From NCBI RefSeq assembly GCF_001421355.1, contig NZ_LMKC01000004.1:186001-250000 (forward strand): 64,000 nt of DNA, written 5' to 3'. The notes below the pieces were generated by a model, which saw only the letters and a list, made by a program, of their open reading frames with translations, made no database searches and had not been told where the DNA came from. Source of the DNA: Sphingomonas sp. Leaf9 (lineage in GTDB: Bacteria; Pseudomonadota; Alphaproteobacteria; Sphingomonadales; Sphingomonadaceae). A program made the translations under genes and the position numbers. Shown in pieces: positions 35,854 to 44,801 of this stretch. The first letter of the stretch is position 1. The number at the start of each line of letters is the position of its first letter.

Positions 35854-35927
35854 GCAGCGGTAGCACAACTGGAGAGTGCGTCAGCCTAAGTGCTGAGAGT
35901 ATGTGCGGTTCAAGTCCCACCCGCTGC
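35854..35927 (+). pseudogene. tRNA-like relic with two small lesions
   Basis: The cloverleaf can be drawn by hand. The acceptor GCAGCGG / CCGCTGC is perfect over 7 bp (35854-35860 with 35921-35927). D stem GCAC / GTGC encloses an AACTGGAGA loop with GG. Anticodon stem TCAGC / GCTGA (35881-35885 with 35892-35896) has only a 6-base loop, CTAAGT. The T arm has a normal TTCAAGT loop but needs one bulged C (35906) to give GTG-GG / CCCAC. No CCA is encoded. A one-base loss in the anticodon loop and a one-base gain in the T stem suggest a decayed tRNA, probably foreign. Confidence 0.5.
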
Positions 35928-35960
35928 GCATCGCTGCACTTGGTGGAACGCAATCATTCA

Positions 35961-36140
35961 CTAATTTTTCCGGAAGCAAACAGAGCAAACAGGGATTGGC
36001 GAGAGCGCGAGTAAGACAAAGACGATGAGTCCGCTAAAATCGCCTCCAAAATCGAAGCCGAAGAATAAGAAAGTAAACCACACCATCGCCAGGATAACCA
36101 GCGTGTAGCTGATAGCTACAATGCGACCCGCGATGTTCAC
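35961..36140 (-). CDS. Small two-helix membrane protein, 59 aa
   Basis: 59 residues from a GTG start with AAAGGA three bases upstream. Two hydrophobic helices are predicted at about 6-29 (RIVAISYTLVILAMVWFTFL) and 36-51 (SGLIVFVLLALSPIPV), joined by FGFDFGGDF. The tail is CSVCFRKN with a C-x-x-C pair. Codon choice is AT-rich (TTA, ATT, GTT), unlike its neighbours, and it lies in a short low-GC islet with the tRNA relic. No family recognised. It is credible because a full membrane-protein pattern is unlikely in random sequence. Confidence 0.6.
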   Translation of the reverse strand: MNIAGRIVAISYTLVILAMVWFTFLFFGFDFGGDFSGLIVFVLLALSPIPVCSVCFRKN

Positions 36141-36220
36141 TGTTCCTTTCAGAGCATGACGATAACGGCCGCCGGAATGCCTGCAAGTGGGTGTAAGCAG
36201 ACGTCGTTGGGCGAAGGAGT

Positions 36221-36247
36221 GTGAGGGGTGGTCTCTAGCGCCCCCTC
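36221..36247 (-). terminator. Hairpin at the end of malate synthase G
   Basis: GTGAGGGG (36221-36228) and CCCCTCAC (36240-36247) form an 8-bp stem overlapping the glcB stop codon. No T-run is evident. Confidence 0.4.
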
Positions 36248-38333
36248 ACCCCGCCGCCTTCGCTACCGCCCGATACGCATGCAGCAACGGTTCGGTATAG
36301 CCGTTCGGCTGTTCCAGCCCCTCGAACACCAGCGCCCGTGCCGCCTGTAGCGCGATGCCGCCGGCCAGCGGGCGATAGGCCGGGTCGTTGGCATTCTGCG
36401 CATCGACCTTGACCGCCATCCGCTCGAATGCGGCATCGACATCGGCCGTCGTACAGACGCCGTGCAGCAGCCAGTTGGCGATATGCTGCGAGGAAATGCG
36501 CAGCGTCGCGCGGTCTTCCATCAGGCCGATATCGTGGATGTCGGGCACCTTCGAACAGCCGATCCCCTGATCGATCCAGCGCACGACATAGCCGAGAATG
36601 CCCTGGACGTTGTTGTCAAGTTCGCGCGCCACCTCTGCCGCATCCCAGTTACGCCCCAGTGCCAGCGGCAGGGTTAGCAGCCGGTCGAGCGACGCCACCG
36701 GCTCGGCCGCGCGTGCTGCCTGTCGCTGCGCAACATCGACGGCGTGGTAATGCAGCGCGTGGAGCGTCGCGGCGGTCGGCGACGGGACCCAGGCGGTGCT
36801 CGCCCCACTCATTGGATGCGCGATCTTTTGCGCCAGCATGTCGGCCATCCGGTCGGGCGCGGCCCACATCCCCTTGCCGATCTGCGCGCGGCCACCCAGG
36901 CCACAGGCGAGGCCGATCTGGACGTTGCGATCCTCATACGCCGCGATCCAGTCCGCCCCCTTCATCTCGCCCTTCGGAATCATCGGCCCGGCGTGCATCG
37001 CGCTGTGCAGTTCATCGCCGGTGCGGTCGAGGAAGCCGGTATTGATGAACACGATCCGGTGCCGCACCGCATGGATGCAGGCAGCAAGATTGGCGGAGGT
37101 GCGCCGTTCCTCGTCCATCACCCCGACCTTGATCGTGTGGCGCGGCAGGTGCAGCAGATCCTCGACCGCGTCGAACAGCCGGTCGGTAAAGGCGACTTCC
37201 TCCGGCCCATGCTGCTTGGGCTTGACGATATAGATCGATCCGGCGCGGCTGTTGGCGCGCGCGCCGTTCAGGTCGTGCAGCGCGATCAGGCTGGTGACGA
37301 TCGCGTCGATCATACCCTCCGGCGCGTCCCCGCCATCGGGCAGGCGGACGGCGGGCGTCGTCATCAGATGCCCGACGTTGCGCACGAACAGTAGCGATCG
37401 GCCGGGCAGGACCAGCTCGCCGCCATCGGGCGTCGTATAGCGGCGGTCCTTGGCCAGCGTCCGCGTCACCTCGCGCCCACCCTTGGCGAACTGCGCAGTC
37501 AGCGTGCCCTGCATCAGCCCCAGCCAGTTGGCATAGGCGGCGACCTTGTCCGCGGCATCGACCGCCGCGACCGAATCCTCCAGGTCGCAGATCGTGGTCA
37601 GCGCGGATTCGAGCAGGATGTCGGCGAGGCCCGCCGGATCGCCGCTGCCGATCGGGTGGCTGCGGTCGATCACCAGTTCGATGTGCAGCCCGTGATGGCG
37701 CAGCAGCCAGTTGTCGCCGGCCTGCCCGACCAGCTGGGCCGGATCGGCAAGGGCGGGCGTGCCGCCGCTCCAGGCGCGCCAGCTGCCGGTGGCGAGCGGC
37801 ACGGCTTCGTCGAGGAACGCCTTGGCCCGGTCGATCACCTGGGCCCCGCGCGCGGCGTCATAGCCGCCCGGTGCCGCCGCGCCGGGGATCGCATCGGTGC
37901 CGTAGAGCGCATCGTACAGGCTGCCCCAGCGGGCATTGGCGGCGTTGAGCAGGAAGCGGGCGTTGAGGATCGGCACGACCAGCTGCGGCCCCGCCAGCGT
38001 CGCGATTTCCGGATCGACATCGGCCGGGTGAACCGTGAACGGCGTCGGTTCCTCGACCAGATAGCCGATCTCGCGCAGGAACGCCGCCTGTTCCGCCGGG
38101 TCGATCGCCGTCCCCTGCCGCGCGACGAACCACGCGTCGAGCTGCGCCTGCAGCGTGTCGCGGCGCTTCAGCAGGTCGCGGTTTTCCGGCGCAAACCGGG
38201 CGAGGATCGCGGCGGTCCCTTCCCAGAACGAATCGGCCGGGATGCCGGTGCCGGGCAGCGCGTCGCGTTCGAGGAAGGTGGCGAGTTCGGCGGCGACCTG
38301 TAGCCCGGCGCGTTCGACGAAATTGTTGGTCAT
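36246..38333 (-). CDS. glcB: Malate synthase G
   Basis: 695 residues, close to the usual 720. Condenses glyoxylate with acetyl-CoA to malate. Recognisable stretches: [19 protein letters not shown] (about 240-258), [35 protein letters not shown] (about 373-390), [18 protein letters not shown] and [16 protein letters not shown] (about 455-470). A strong AGGAGAGGA precedes the ATG. It is divergent from a LysR-type gene with a facing pair of REP units between them. No isocitrate lyase is nearby. Confidence 0.95.
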   Translation of the reverse strand: MTNNFVERAGLQVAAELATFLERDALPGTGIPADSFWEGTAAILARFAPENRDLLKRRDTLQAQLDAWFVARQGTAIDPAEQAAFLREIGYLVEEPTPFTVHPADVDPEIATLAGPQLVVPILNARFLLNAANARWGSLYDALYGTDAIPGAAAPGGYDAARGAQVIDRAKAFLDEAVPLATGSWRAWSGGTPALADPAQLVGQAGDNWLLRHHGLHIELVIDRSHPIGSGDPAGLADILLESALTTICDLEDSVAAVDAADKVAAYANWLGLMQGTLTAQFAKGGREVTRTLAKDRRYTTPDGGELVLPGRSLLFVRNVGHLMTTPAVRLPDGGDAPEGMIDAIVTSLIALHDLNGARANSRAGSIYIVKPKQHGPEEVAFTDRLFDAVEDLLHLPRHTIKVGVMDEERRTSANLAACIHAVRHRIVFINTGFLDRTGDELHSAMHAGPMIPKGEMKGADWIAAYEDRNVQIGLACGLGGRAQIGKGMWAAPDRMADMLAQKIAHPMSGASTAWVPSPTAATLHALHYHAVDVAQRQAARAAEPVASLDRLLTLPLALGRNWDAAEVARELDNNVQGILGYVVRWIDQGIGCSKVPDIHDIGLMEDRATLRISSQHIANWLLHGVCTTADVDAAFERMAVKVDAQNANDPAYRPLAGGIALQAARALVFEGLEQPNGYTEPLLHAYRAVAKAAG

Positions 38334-38350
38334 CCCATCCTCTCCTGTTC

Positions 38351-38445
38351 GTCATCCCGGCGCAGGCCGGGATCCACGGTCACGAAGCAAATCGAAAGAG
38401 TCGCCGAGCCCCGTTTCCATGGATCCCGGCCTGCGCCGGGATGAC
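38351..38445. repeat. Facing pair of REP-like units
   Basis: The 26-bp unit at 38351-38376 (GTCATCCCGGCG...GATCCA) recurs as its exact reverse complement at 38420-38445, separated by 43 bp. Each unit is itself a hairpin (CCCGGC / GCCGGG), so the pair can fold in two ways. Located in the glcB-LysR divergent gap. Confidence 0.8.
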
Positions 38446-38528
38446 GGTTGTTGGGTCCAGACATACCGCCTCGCCTTTCCCATCGGAACCACCCATAATC
38501 GCAGCACAGCCATGCCGATGAGGAACGA

Positions 38529-39455
38529 ATGCCGCTCGATCCCGACCACGAACTGTTCGCCGCGATTCTCGACACTGGCAGCATCGCCGCCGCCGCGCGG
38601 GTGCTGGGCATTTCCCCGGCGATGGTATCGAAGCGGTTGGCGCGGTTCGAGGCGCGGCTGGGCGCGCGACTGATCGAACGGACCACCCGGCGGCTGCATC
38701 CCACCCCGGTCGGGGCGCAATTGCACGCCGACCTTGCCCCAATCCTGTCGGCGCTGGCCGCCGCCGAAGCGCGGGTGACCGGGGCTGCCGCCGCGCCCGC
38801 CGGGCCGCTGCGCATCGCCGCGCCGACTTCGTTCGCGCGGCTGCATATCGCGCCGCATCTGGGCGCGTTCCTGCACGAGCATCCGGCGGTCGACCTCGAA
38901 CTGCTGCTGTCCGACAGCTATGTCGATCTGGCGGCCGAGCGGATCGATTGCGCGATCCGCATCACCGCCGATCCGCCGAGCGGCCATGTCGCCCAGCGGC
39001 TGGCCGACAATCGCCGCGTGGTGTGTGCCAGCACCGCCTATCTCGCCGAACATGGTGTCCCGTCCCACCCCAGGGCACTGGCCGACCATCGGCTGCTCGC
39101 GGCTGATGGACAGTTGCCATGGACGTTGCTGCGCCCCGGCGGGCGAGTGCAGGTCGCCGGGCGCAGCCATGTCCGCACCAATTCCAGCGAGGTCGTCCGC
39201 GAACTGGCGCTGGCCGGGGTCGGCATCGCGCTGCGCTCGCTCTGGGATGTCGGGCAGGCGCTGGCCGATGGGCGGCTCGTGCGGGTGCTGCCGGCGTGGG
39301 AGGGACCGCGCGACCTGGCGATCCATGCGATCCACGCCGCCGATCCGCGCCCGGCGGTAACCGCCTTTGTGGACCACTTCGCCGCGCGCTGGTCGCCGCC
39401 GCCGTGGGAGACGCTTGACTCGCCATCGGGTTCGGATCAGATTGGTATCAATTGA
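38529..39455 (+). CDS. LysR-family transcriptional regulator
   Basis: 308 residues. N-terminal winged helix (LFAAILDTGSIAAAARVLGI, VSKRLARFEARLGARLIERT, about 9-53), then a substrate-binding domain (PLRIAAPTSFARLHIAPHLG, about 93-112; RIDCAIRITADPPSG). The form is like the CrgA-type LysR regulators. It is divergent from glcB and 23 bp before hppD, so either could be a target. Its last codons and stop read through a 14-bp palindrome, which may mean that its C-terminal tail (DQIGIN) was shaped by an operator. Confidence 0.9.
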   Translation: MPLDPDHELFAAILDTGSIAAAARVLGISPAMVSKRLARFEARLGARLIERTTRRLHPTPVGAQLHADLAPILSALAAAEARVTGAAAAPAGPLRIAAPTSFARLHIAPHLGAFLHEHPAVDLELLLSDSYVDLAAERIDCAIRITADPPSGHVAQRLADNRRVVCASTAYLAEHGVPSHPRALADHRLLAADGQLPWTLLRPGGRVQVAGRSHVRTNSSEVVRELALAGVGIALRSLWDVGQALADGRLVRVLPAWEGPRDLAIHAIHAADPRPAVTAFVDHFAARWSPPPWETLDSPSGSDQIGIN

Positions 39456-39458
39456 TAC
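39445..39458. promoter_or_regulatory. Perfect 14-bp palindrome before hppD
   Basis: GTATCAATTGATAC is a perfect palindrome overlapping the LysR stop codon and ending 20 bp before the hppD start. It is AT-rich in a GC-rich setting and suits a MarR-type or similar dimeric repressor controlling the tyrosine-catabolism operon. Confidence 0.6.
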
Positions 39459-39478
39459 GAATTTGAGAGGATGCAGCC

Positions 39479-40546
39479 GTGGAACACATGGACGTCAACC
39501 CGATGGGTCTCGACGGGTTCGAATTCTGCGAATTCACCGCGCCCGACCTCGACCGCATGGCCAAGCAATTGGAACAGTTCGGTTTCGTCGCTGCGTCGAA
39601 GCATCGCACCCGTGACGTGGTGCGGTACAAGCAGGGCCGCATCAACCTGCTGCTGAACCGTATTCCCGATGCCCATGCTGCGGACTTTGCTGCGCAGCAT
39701 GGACCGTCGGCGTCGGGCATGGCGTTCCGCGTCGCGGATGCAAAGGCGGCGTTCGACGCAGCGGTCGCGCGCGGTGCCAAGCCTGCCGATGCCTCGCGCG
39801 GCGTGCTGGGCGAAGGCTATGCGCTGGAGGGGATTGGCGGGTCGATGCTGTACCTCGTCGACCGGCACGGCGCGGCGGGCTCGCTGTACGACGACTGGGA
39901 CGCGGTGCCGGGGGCAGCGGAAGCGGAAGCCGAGAACAATGTCGGGCTCGACCTGCTCGACCACCTGACCCACAATGTGAAGCGTGGGCAGATGCGCACG
40001 TGGTCGACCTTCTACAACCAGATTTTCGGGTTCGAAGAGCAGAAGTATTTCGACATCAAGGGCAAGGCGACCGGCCTGTTCAGCCAGGCGATGATTGCCC
40101 CGGACAAGGCGATCCGCATCCCGCTGAACGAAAGCCAGGACGACAAGAGCCAGATCGAGGAATTCATCCGCGACTATAATGGCGAAGGCATCCAGCACCT
40201 CGCCTTCACCACCGACGACATTTTTGAAACGGTCGAAAAGCTGCGCGCGCGCGGGGTCAAGCTGCAGGACACGATCGAGACCTATTACGAACTGGTCGAC
40301 AAGCGCGTGCCGGGGCATGGCGAGGACCTCGAACGGCTACGCCGCAACCGCATCCTGATCGACGGCAATGTCGGTGACGAAGGATTGCTGTTGCAGATCT
40401 TTACCGAGCCGATGTTCGGGCCGATCTTCTTCGAGATCATCCAGCGCAAGGGGAATGAGGGCTTCGGCAACGGCAATTTCCAGGCGTTGTATGAGAGCAT
40501 CGAGCTGGATCAGATTCGGCGGGGCGTCATCACGGTCGATGCCTGA
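39479..40546 (+). CDS. hppD: 4-Hydroxyphenylpyruvate dioxygenase
   Basis: 355 residues. Converts 4-hydroxyphenylpyruvate to homogentisate with Fe(II) and oxygen. The iron ligands are all present: His162 in [11 protein letters not shown], His240 in [11 protein letters not shown] and Glu319 in [12 protein letters not shown]. The C-terminal [15 protein letters not shown] is the closing signature. GTG 39479 has GAGAGG eight bases upstream; ATG 39488 is an alternative. It is followed by hmgA, the next step of the pathway, after a gap with a GNRA-type hairpin and REP units. Confidence 0.96.
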   Translation: MEHMDVNPMGLDGFEFCEFTAPDLDRMAKQLEQFGFVAASKHRTRDVVRYKQGRINLLLNRIPDAHAADFAAQHGPSASGMAFRVADAKAAFDAAVARGAKPADASRGVLGEGYALEGIGGSMLYLVDRHGAAGSLYDDWDAVPGAAEAEAENNVGLDLLDHLTHNVKRGQMRTWSTFYNQIFGFEEQKYFDIKGKATGLFSQAMIAPDKAIRIPLNESQDDKSQIEEFIRDYNGEGIQHLAFTTDDIFETVEKLRARGVKLQDTIETYYELVDKRVPGHGEDLERLRRNRILIDGNVGDEGLLLQIFTEPMFGPIFFEIIQRKGNEGFGNGNFQALYESIELDQIRRGVITVDA

Positions 40547-40550
40547 CCCA

Positions 40551-40572
40551 GACCGAAGCGAAAGCTTCGGTC
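40551..40572. other. GAAA-tetraloop hairpin after hppD
   Basis: GACCGAAGC (40551-40559) and GCTTCGGTC (40564-40572) form a perfect 9-bp stem capped by GAAA, 4 bp after the hppD stop. No T-run, so it may act as an mRNA 3' stabiliser or processing site between hppD and hmgA. Confidence 0.5.
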
Positions 40573-40678
40573 GCGGTGCAGCGCGCAGGCGCTGCCATCG
40601 ACCGGCCAGCGCGACGGAGCCGGGCCACAAGGCGCGGCTTCGCCGCGACTGACGGCCCGGCGGGCCGCAAAAACCAAC

Positions 40679-40773
40679 GTCACCCCGGCGCAGGCCGGGG
40701 TCCATGGAAACAGGCCGTATCGAAAAAAGCGCGATGCCCCGCTACCATGGATTCCGGCCTTCGCCGGAATGAC
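40679..40773. repeat. Facing pair of REP-like units before hmgA
   Basis: The unit 40679-40707 (GTCACCCCGGCG...TCCATGG) faces 40745-40773 (CCATGGATTCCGG...ATGAC), 37 bp apart, with a few differences between arms. Same family as 38351-38445. It sits inside the hppD-hmgA gap, so a read-through transcript would carry it. Confidence 0.78.
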
Positions 40774-40794
40774 GAAGTGACGAGGGAGAGGGTC

Positions 40795-42084
40795 ATGTCC
40801 GGTTCCACCTACCAGCCCGGTTTCGCCAACCACATCGCCACCGAAGCCGTCGCCGGCGCGCTCCCGATCGGTCGCAACAGCCCGCAGCGCGTGCCGTTCG
40901 GCCTGTACGCCGAGCAGCTGTCGGGCACCGCCTTCACCGCGCCGCGTGCCGAGAACCGCCGGTCATGGCTATACCGCCTACGTCCGACCGCCAACCACAG
41001 CGCATTCATGCCCTATACCGGCGCGCAGCACCTCAAGTCCGCACCCATAGACAACCCGCCCAGCCCCAACCGGATGCGCTGGGACCCGCTGCCGCTCCCG
41101 ACCGAGCCGACCGACTGGGTCGACGGCCTCGTCACCTATGGCGCGACCGGCGACGTGGCGGCGCAGAGCGGGGTCGGCATCCACCTCTATGCCGCGACGA
41201 AGGACATGGAGCGCGCCTTCTTCTCCTCGGACGGCGAACTGCTGATCGTCCCGCAGCAAGGACGCCTGGCGATCGACACCGAGCTGGGCCGGATCGACAT
41301 TGCCCCGCTCCAGATCGCATTGATCCCGCGTGGCGTGCGCTTCCGCATCCGCCTGCCCGATGGCGAGGCACGCGGCTATGTCTGCGAGAATTACGGCAGC
41401 CTGTTCCGCCTGCCCGACCTCGGCCCGATCGGGGCCAATGGCCTCGCCAATCCGCGCGACTTCGAAACGCCCTCCGCATGGTTCGAGGACAGAGACGCGC
41501 CGTGCGACGTGATCCAGAAATTCCAGGGCGGGCTGTGGATCACCACGCTCGACCATTCGCCGTTCGACGTAGTGGCGTGGCATGGCAACCTCGCCCCCTG
41601 CCGCTACGACCTGACCCGCTTCAACACGATCAACACCGTCAGCTTCGACCATCCCGACCCGTCGATCTTCACCGTGCTGACCGCGCCGAGCGAGACGCCG
41701 GGCACCGCCAATTGCGACTTCGTGATCTTCCCGCCGCGCTGGATGGTGGCGGAGGACACGTTCCGCCCGCCATGGTTCCACCGCAACGTGATGAGCGAAT
41801 TCATGGGGCTGGTCACCGGTGCCTATGATGCGAAGGAAGGCGGCTTCGCGCCGGGCGGCGCGTCGCTCCACAACCAGATGAACGGCCACGGCCCCGATCA
41901 GGCGAGCTATGAAAAGGCGGTCGCCGCCGACCTGAAGCCGCACCGCATCGCCGACACCATGGCGTTCATGTTCGAGACGCGTCATGTCGTCCGTCCGACG
42001 CCGTGGGCGATGGCCACGCCGACGATGCAGCTCGATTACGACGATGTCTGGACCGGTTTCGCCAAGGCACAGTTGCCCGGATGA
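40795..42084 (+). CDS. hmgA: Homogentisate 1,2-dioxygenase
   Basis: 429 residues. Opens the homogentisate ring to maleylacetoacetate. Family marks: [19 protein letters not shown] (about 6-24), [22 protein letters not shown] (about 180-187), GYVCENYG, and the iron-site region [16 protein letters not shown] (about 324-339) with His and Glu. ATG 40795 has GAGGGAGAGG before it. The ATGA overlap couples it to the Rieske gene. Maleylacetoacetate isomerase and fumarylacetoacetase genes are not in the window. Confidence 0.96.
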   Translation: MSGSTYQPGFANHIATEAVAGALPIGRNSPQRVPFGLYAEQLSGTAFTAPRAENRRSWLYRLRPTANHSAFMPYTGAQHLKSAPIDNPPSPNRMRWDPLPLPTEPTDWVDGLVTYGATGDVAAQSGVGIHLYAATKDMERAFFSSDGELLIVPQQGRLAIDTELGRIDIAPLQIALIPRGVRFRIRLPDGEARGYVCENYGSLFRLPDLGPIGANGLANPRDFETPSAWFEDRDAPCDVIQKFQGGLWITTLDHSPFDVVAWHGNLAPCRYDLTRFNTINTVSFDHPDPSIFTVLTAPSETPGTANCDFVIFPPRWMVAEDTFRPPWFHRNVMSEFMGLVTGAYDAKEGGFAPGGASLHNQMNGHGPDQASYEKAVAADLKPHRIADTMAFMFETRHVVRPTPWAMATPTMQLDYDDVWTGFAKAQLPG

Positions 42085-42440
42085 GCGACGAGCGCGTCTT
42101 CGCAACGCCGGCCGGGGTGACGATCGGCTCGCTCACCGACATCCCCGACGGCACCGCGCGCAATTACGTCCTGCAACTGCGCGCCGGACGGTTCCATGGG
42201 TTCGTCGTGCGCCAAGGGGAGGCGGTGTTCGGCTATGTCGACCGCTGCCCGCATATGGGGCTGCCGCTGGCGCAGACGCTCGATGCCTATCTGACCCCGG
42301 ATCGCAGCGCGATCACGTGCAGCTGGCACGCGGCGCTGTTCGCGATCGCCGATGGCAAGTGCCTTGGCGGGCCGTGTCCGGGCCAGTCGCTGACGCCGTG
42401 GCCGGTCGAGGTCGTCGGCGGGGCGATCGTCACCGCCTAG
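42081..42440 (+). CDS. Rieske [2Fe-2S] protein of the homogentisate operon
   Basis: 119 residues, a stand-alone Rieske domain. The cluster ligands are Cys56-Pro-His58 (RCPHMGLPL) and Cys80-Ser-Trp-His83 (TCSWHAALF), followed by [14 protein letters not shown]. It has no oxygenase domain, so it should act as an electron carrier or have a regulatory or accessory role. It is coupled to hmgA by a 4-bp overlap, although HmgA itself needs no ferredoxin. Tail-to-tail with the patatin gene, with a 4-bp overlap of the two ends. Confidence 0.88.
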   Translation: MSDERVFATPAGVTIGSLTDIPDGTARNYVLQLRAGRFHGFVVRQGEAVFGYVDRCPHMGLPLAQTLDAYLTPDRSAITCSWHAALFAIADGKCLGGPCPGQSLTPWPVEVVGGAIVTA

Positions 42441-43471
42441 GCCGCGACCCCTTCGGGCAGCGCGGTCAGCGTCGATCGCTGGCCCAGCTTGCCGCCATGG
42501 TCGCGCAGCCACGCATCCGCCGTATCGCGGCCCAGTTCGCGCAGCGCCTCCAGCTGTGACCGGCGGGTGTCGATCTTGCCGGTGGGGCCGCGGGTCGCGA
42601 GCGCCGGCGATGCTTCCATCAGATGCAGGTTGGTGTTGGCCAGCGCGGTGAAATTGTCGTCGATCGGCGGCGCGCGCCGGGCGATCGCCTGCACCTGCGT
42701 CAGCGCCTTCAGGTCGCGCAGCAGGCAGGCGTTGAAGCCGATATCGCTCATCCGTCCCATCACCTCGACCAATGTTTCCGGCGTGTCCTGCGTCGCGAAG
42801 GGCGTGATCTGCACGATCAGCAGGTCGCTCTGCCCATGCCCGCCAAAGATCAGCGGTTCGAGCGCAGGGTTCGCCGAAAATCCACCGTCCCAATAGGGTT
42901 CATCGTCGATCGTCACCGGCCCGAACAGGTCGGGCAGGCACGCCGACGCCATCAGCGCGTCGAGGGTGATCGCATCGTTATCGAACAACCGCGCCGCCCC
43001 GGTCGCGACCCGCGTGGCGGCGATCGACAGCGGGATGGCGCGGGGATCGGTCAACAGCGACAGATCGATGCTCTCCTCCACCACCCGACGCAGCGCGCGC
43101 ATGTTGCGCAGCCCCGGCGACAGCGGCGCGACATAGCGCCCGACCAGCTTGCCGACCTCCAGCGAGCGGCGCAGCACCGGTTCGAACAGCGGCGGCGCCC
43201 ACATGCCAAGGTCGAACGCCTGCAACGGCGACGTCCGCGACACCGTGTCCCACAGCCGCTCCAGCGCTTGCCGGGCACCCTGCCGCCCGCCCGCCGCCAG
43301 CCCGGTGACCAGCGCCGCACCGTTCAGCGCCCCCGCCGACGCCCCGCTGACCGCGACGATCGGCAAATCTTCCTCGAGCAGCCGGTCGAGCACGCCCCAG
43401 CCATAGGCACCATGCGCGCCGCCCCCCTGCAGGGCGAGCGAGAGGTGCGGCGGTTCGGACGATGCGGACAT
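42437..43471 (-). CDS. Patatin-like phospholipase
   Basis: 344 residues. The patatin Ser-Asp dyad is intact: oxyanion loop LALQGGGAHGAYGWGVL (about 12-28), Ser45 in SGASAGAL and Asp195 in YWDGGF. No signal peptide is seen, so it is probably cytoplasmic or membrane-peripheral, hydrolysing acyl esters of lipids. The C-terminal half (about 230-344) is helical and typical of the DUF3734-linked bacterial patatins, though I am unsure of that subfamily. Its 5' side faces the PEBP gene. Confidence 0.9.
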   Translation of the reverse strand: MSASSEPPHLSLALQGGGAHGAYGWGVLDRLLEEDLPIVAVSGASAGALNGAALVTGLAAGGRQGARQALERLWDTVSRTSPLQAFDLGMWAPPLFEPVLRRSLEVGKLVGRYVAPLSPGLRNMRALRRVVEESIDLSLLTDPRAIPLSIAATRVATGAARLFDNDAITLDALMASACLPDLFGPVTIDDEPYWDGGFSANPALEPLIFGGHGQSDLLIVQITPFATQDTPETLVEVMGRMSDIGFNACLLRDLKALTQVQAIARRAPPIDDNFTALANTNLHLMEASPALATRGPTGKIDTRRSQLEALRELGRDTADAWLRDHGGKLGQRSTLTALPEGVAA

Positions 43472-43624
43472 GGGCGGCTCCGTGGAAAAGGGTCGATGTT
43501 GCAACGCAGCAATGCCGCTTCGTATCCGGTGCGGCCGGGGCGATGCCGGCGATATTTCCGCGCCCGACGGACCCGTCCCGGCCCGTCGCCGGTTGTCGCC
43601 CCGACAGGCATCGAAAGGACCCTC

Positions 43625-44242
43625 ATGCTCGAACATGTTCCAGGGTGGCTGGGCGGATTGCTGCGCAATGTCCGCGCGGGCGCGTCCAAGCTGACCATCG
43701 CCGATCCGGCGCTCGGCAGCTTCGACAGCCTCGATCTCGCCAGCCTCGCCTTTGCCGATGGGCAGCGGCTGCCCGATCGCTTCACCGCCGATGGCGCTGG
43801 GGTGTCGCCGCCGCTGCATTGGCGCGGGGTGCCAGCGGGTGCGACGTCGCTGGCGCTGATCGTCGAGGATGCCGATGCCCCCTCACCCCAACCGCTGGTG
43901 CATGCGATCCTGTGGGATATCGCCGCGGCAGACGGGCAATTGGAGGAAGGGGCGATCCGTCCCGATGGCGACGGCGACGCGACGCACGGCGATGTCGGCC
44001 GCAACAGCTATCTGCGCGAAGGCTGGCTGCCGCCCGATCCGCCGACCGGGCATGGCGAGCATCGCTATGCGTTCCAGATGTTCGCGTTGCAGGATGTGCC
44101 GCATCTCGACCCCAATCCGGGGCGCAGTGCGGTGGTCGAGGCGATGGCGGGCCGGGTGTTGGCGGCCGGGCTGCTCACCGGGGTTTATTCGCGTGGTGAG
44201 CCGGCGGACGTGGGTCCGGTCGGGGAAGTTGCTCCTGCTTAA
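43625..44242 (+). CDS. YbhB/YbcL-type PEBP (Raf kinase inhibitor-like) protein
   Basis: 205 residues. The phosphatidylethanolamine-binding fold is read from FADGQRLPDRFTADGAGVSP (about 43-62), SLALIVEDADAPSPQPLVHA (about 75-94, the ligand-site DxDAP motif), a GRNSYLREGWLPPDPPTGHG loop and HRYAFQMFAL. No signal peptide. Ligand and role in bacteria are unknown. AAAGGA lies 6 bases before the ATG. Divergent from the patatin gene. Confidence 0.88.
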   Translation: MLEHVPGWLGGLLRNVRAGASKLTIADPALGSFDSLDLASLAFADGQRLPDRFTADGAGVSPPLHWRGVPAGATSLALIVEDADAPSPQPLVHAILWDIAAADGQLEEGAIRPDGDGDATHGDVGRNSYLREGWLPPDPPTGHGEHRYAFQMFALQDVPHLDPNPGRSAVVEAMAGRVLAAGLLTGVYSRGEPADVGPVGEVAPA

Positions 44243-44323
44243 GCTCCTCCTTGGCCCGATACTGGGGATCGCCGCGTAGCGGTGGTGGAGGCGGGCTTCC
44301 TCAAGCGATCCGTCTGCGGACAA

Positions 44324-44371
44324 CCCCCTCCACCAGCCTGCAGCTGGTCCCCCTCCCCGTGCCGGGGAGGA
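44324..44371. repeat. Two-hairpin repeat (CCCCCTCCACC family), copy 1
   Basis: 48 bp: CCCCCTCCACC, an inner hairpin ACCAGC CTGCA GCTGGT, then CCCCCTCCCC and a second stem TCCCC GTGCC GGGGA. Related copies lie at 62114-62161 and 62197-62246, and a lone second stem at 58676-58696. It stops 7 bp short of the ribH stop codon. Confidence 0.75.
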
Positions 44372-44377
44372 TTTGGC

Positions 44378-44800
44378 TTACACCGAAAACCGCTCGCGCA
44401 ATTCCAGCATCGCCAGCGCAGCCTTGGCCGCCTCGCCGCCCTTGTCCTTTTCGTCCTTCTTCGCCCGCGTCAGCGCCTGCGCCTCGTCCTCGACGGTCAG
44501 GATGCCGTTGCCGACGGGTACCCCCTCAAGGCTCAGGTTCATCAGCCCGCGCGCGCTCTCGTTCGCCACGACCTCGAAATGATAGGTCTCGCCGCGGATG
44601 ATGACGCCCAGCGCCACGAACGCGTCATAGGTTTCGGCGGCATCGGCGATGGCGATCGCGCCGGGCACTTCCAGTGCGCCGGGCACGGTGACCGTCTCAT
44701 GTTCGTGCCCCGCCGCCTCGATCGCGGCGCGTGCGCCTTCCAGCAGCAGGTCGTTCAGATGGTCGTAGAAGCGCGCCTCGACGATCAGAATCTTCGCCAT
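44378..44800 (-). CDS. ribH: 6,7-Dimethyl-8-ribityllumazine synthase
   Basis: 140 residues. It condenses the ribityl-pyrimidine with dihydroxybutanone phosphate, the penultimate step of riboflavin synthesis. Visible: [18 protein letters not shown] (about 6-23), [11 protein letters not shown] (about 39-49), [20 protein letters not shown] with the catalytic His, and [16 protein letters not shown]. It starts 1 bp after the ribB stop on the leftward operon. Confidence 0.96.
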   Translation of the reverse strand: MAKILIVEARFYDHLNDLLLEGARAAIEAAGHEHETVTVPGALEVPGAIAIADAAETYDAFVALGVIIRGETYHFEVVANESARGLMNLSLEGVPVGNGILTVEDEAQALTRAKKDEKDKGGEAAKAALAMLELRERFSV

Positions 44801-44801
44801 A

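Noticed and set aside
35854..35927. A functional tRNA or an unusual allo-tRNA
   Set aside because: The 6-base anticodon loop, bulged T stem and missing long variable arm fit neither a normal tRNA nor the known 8/4 or 9/3 allo-tRNA forms.
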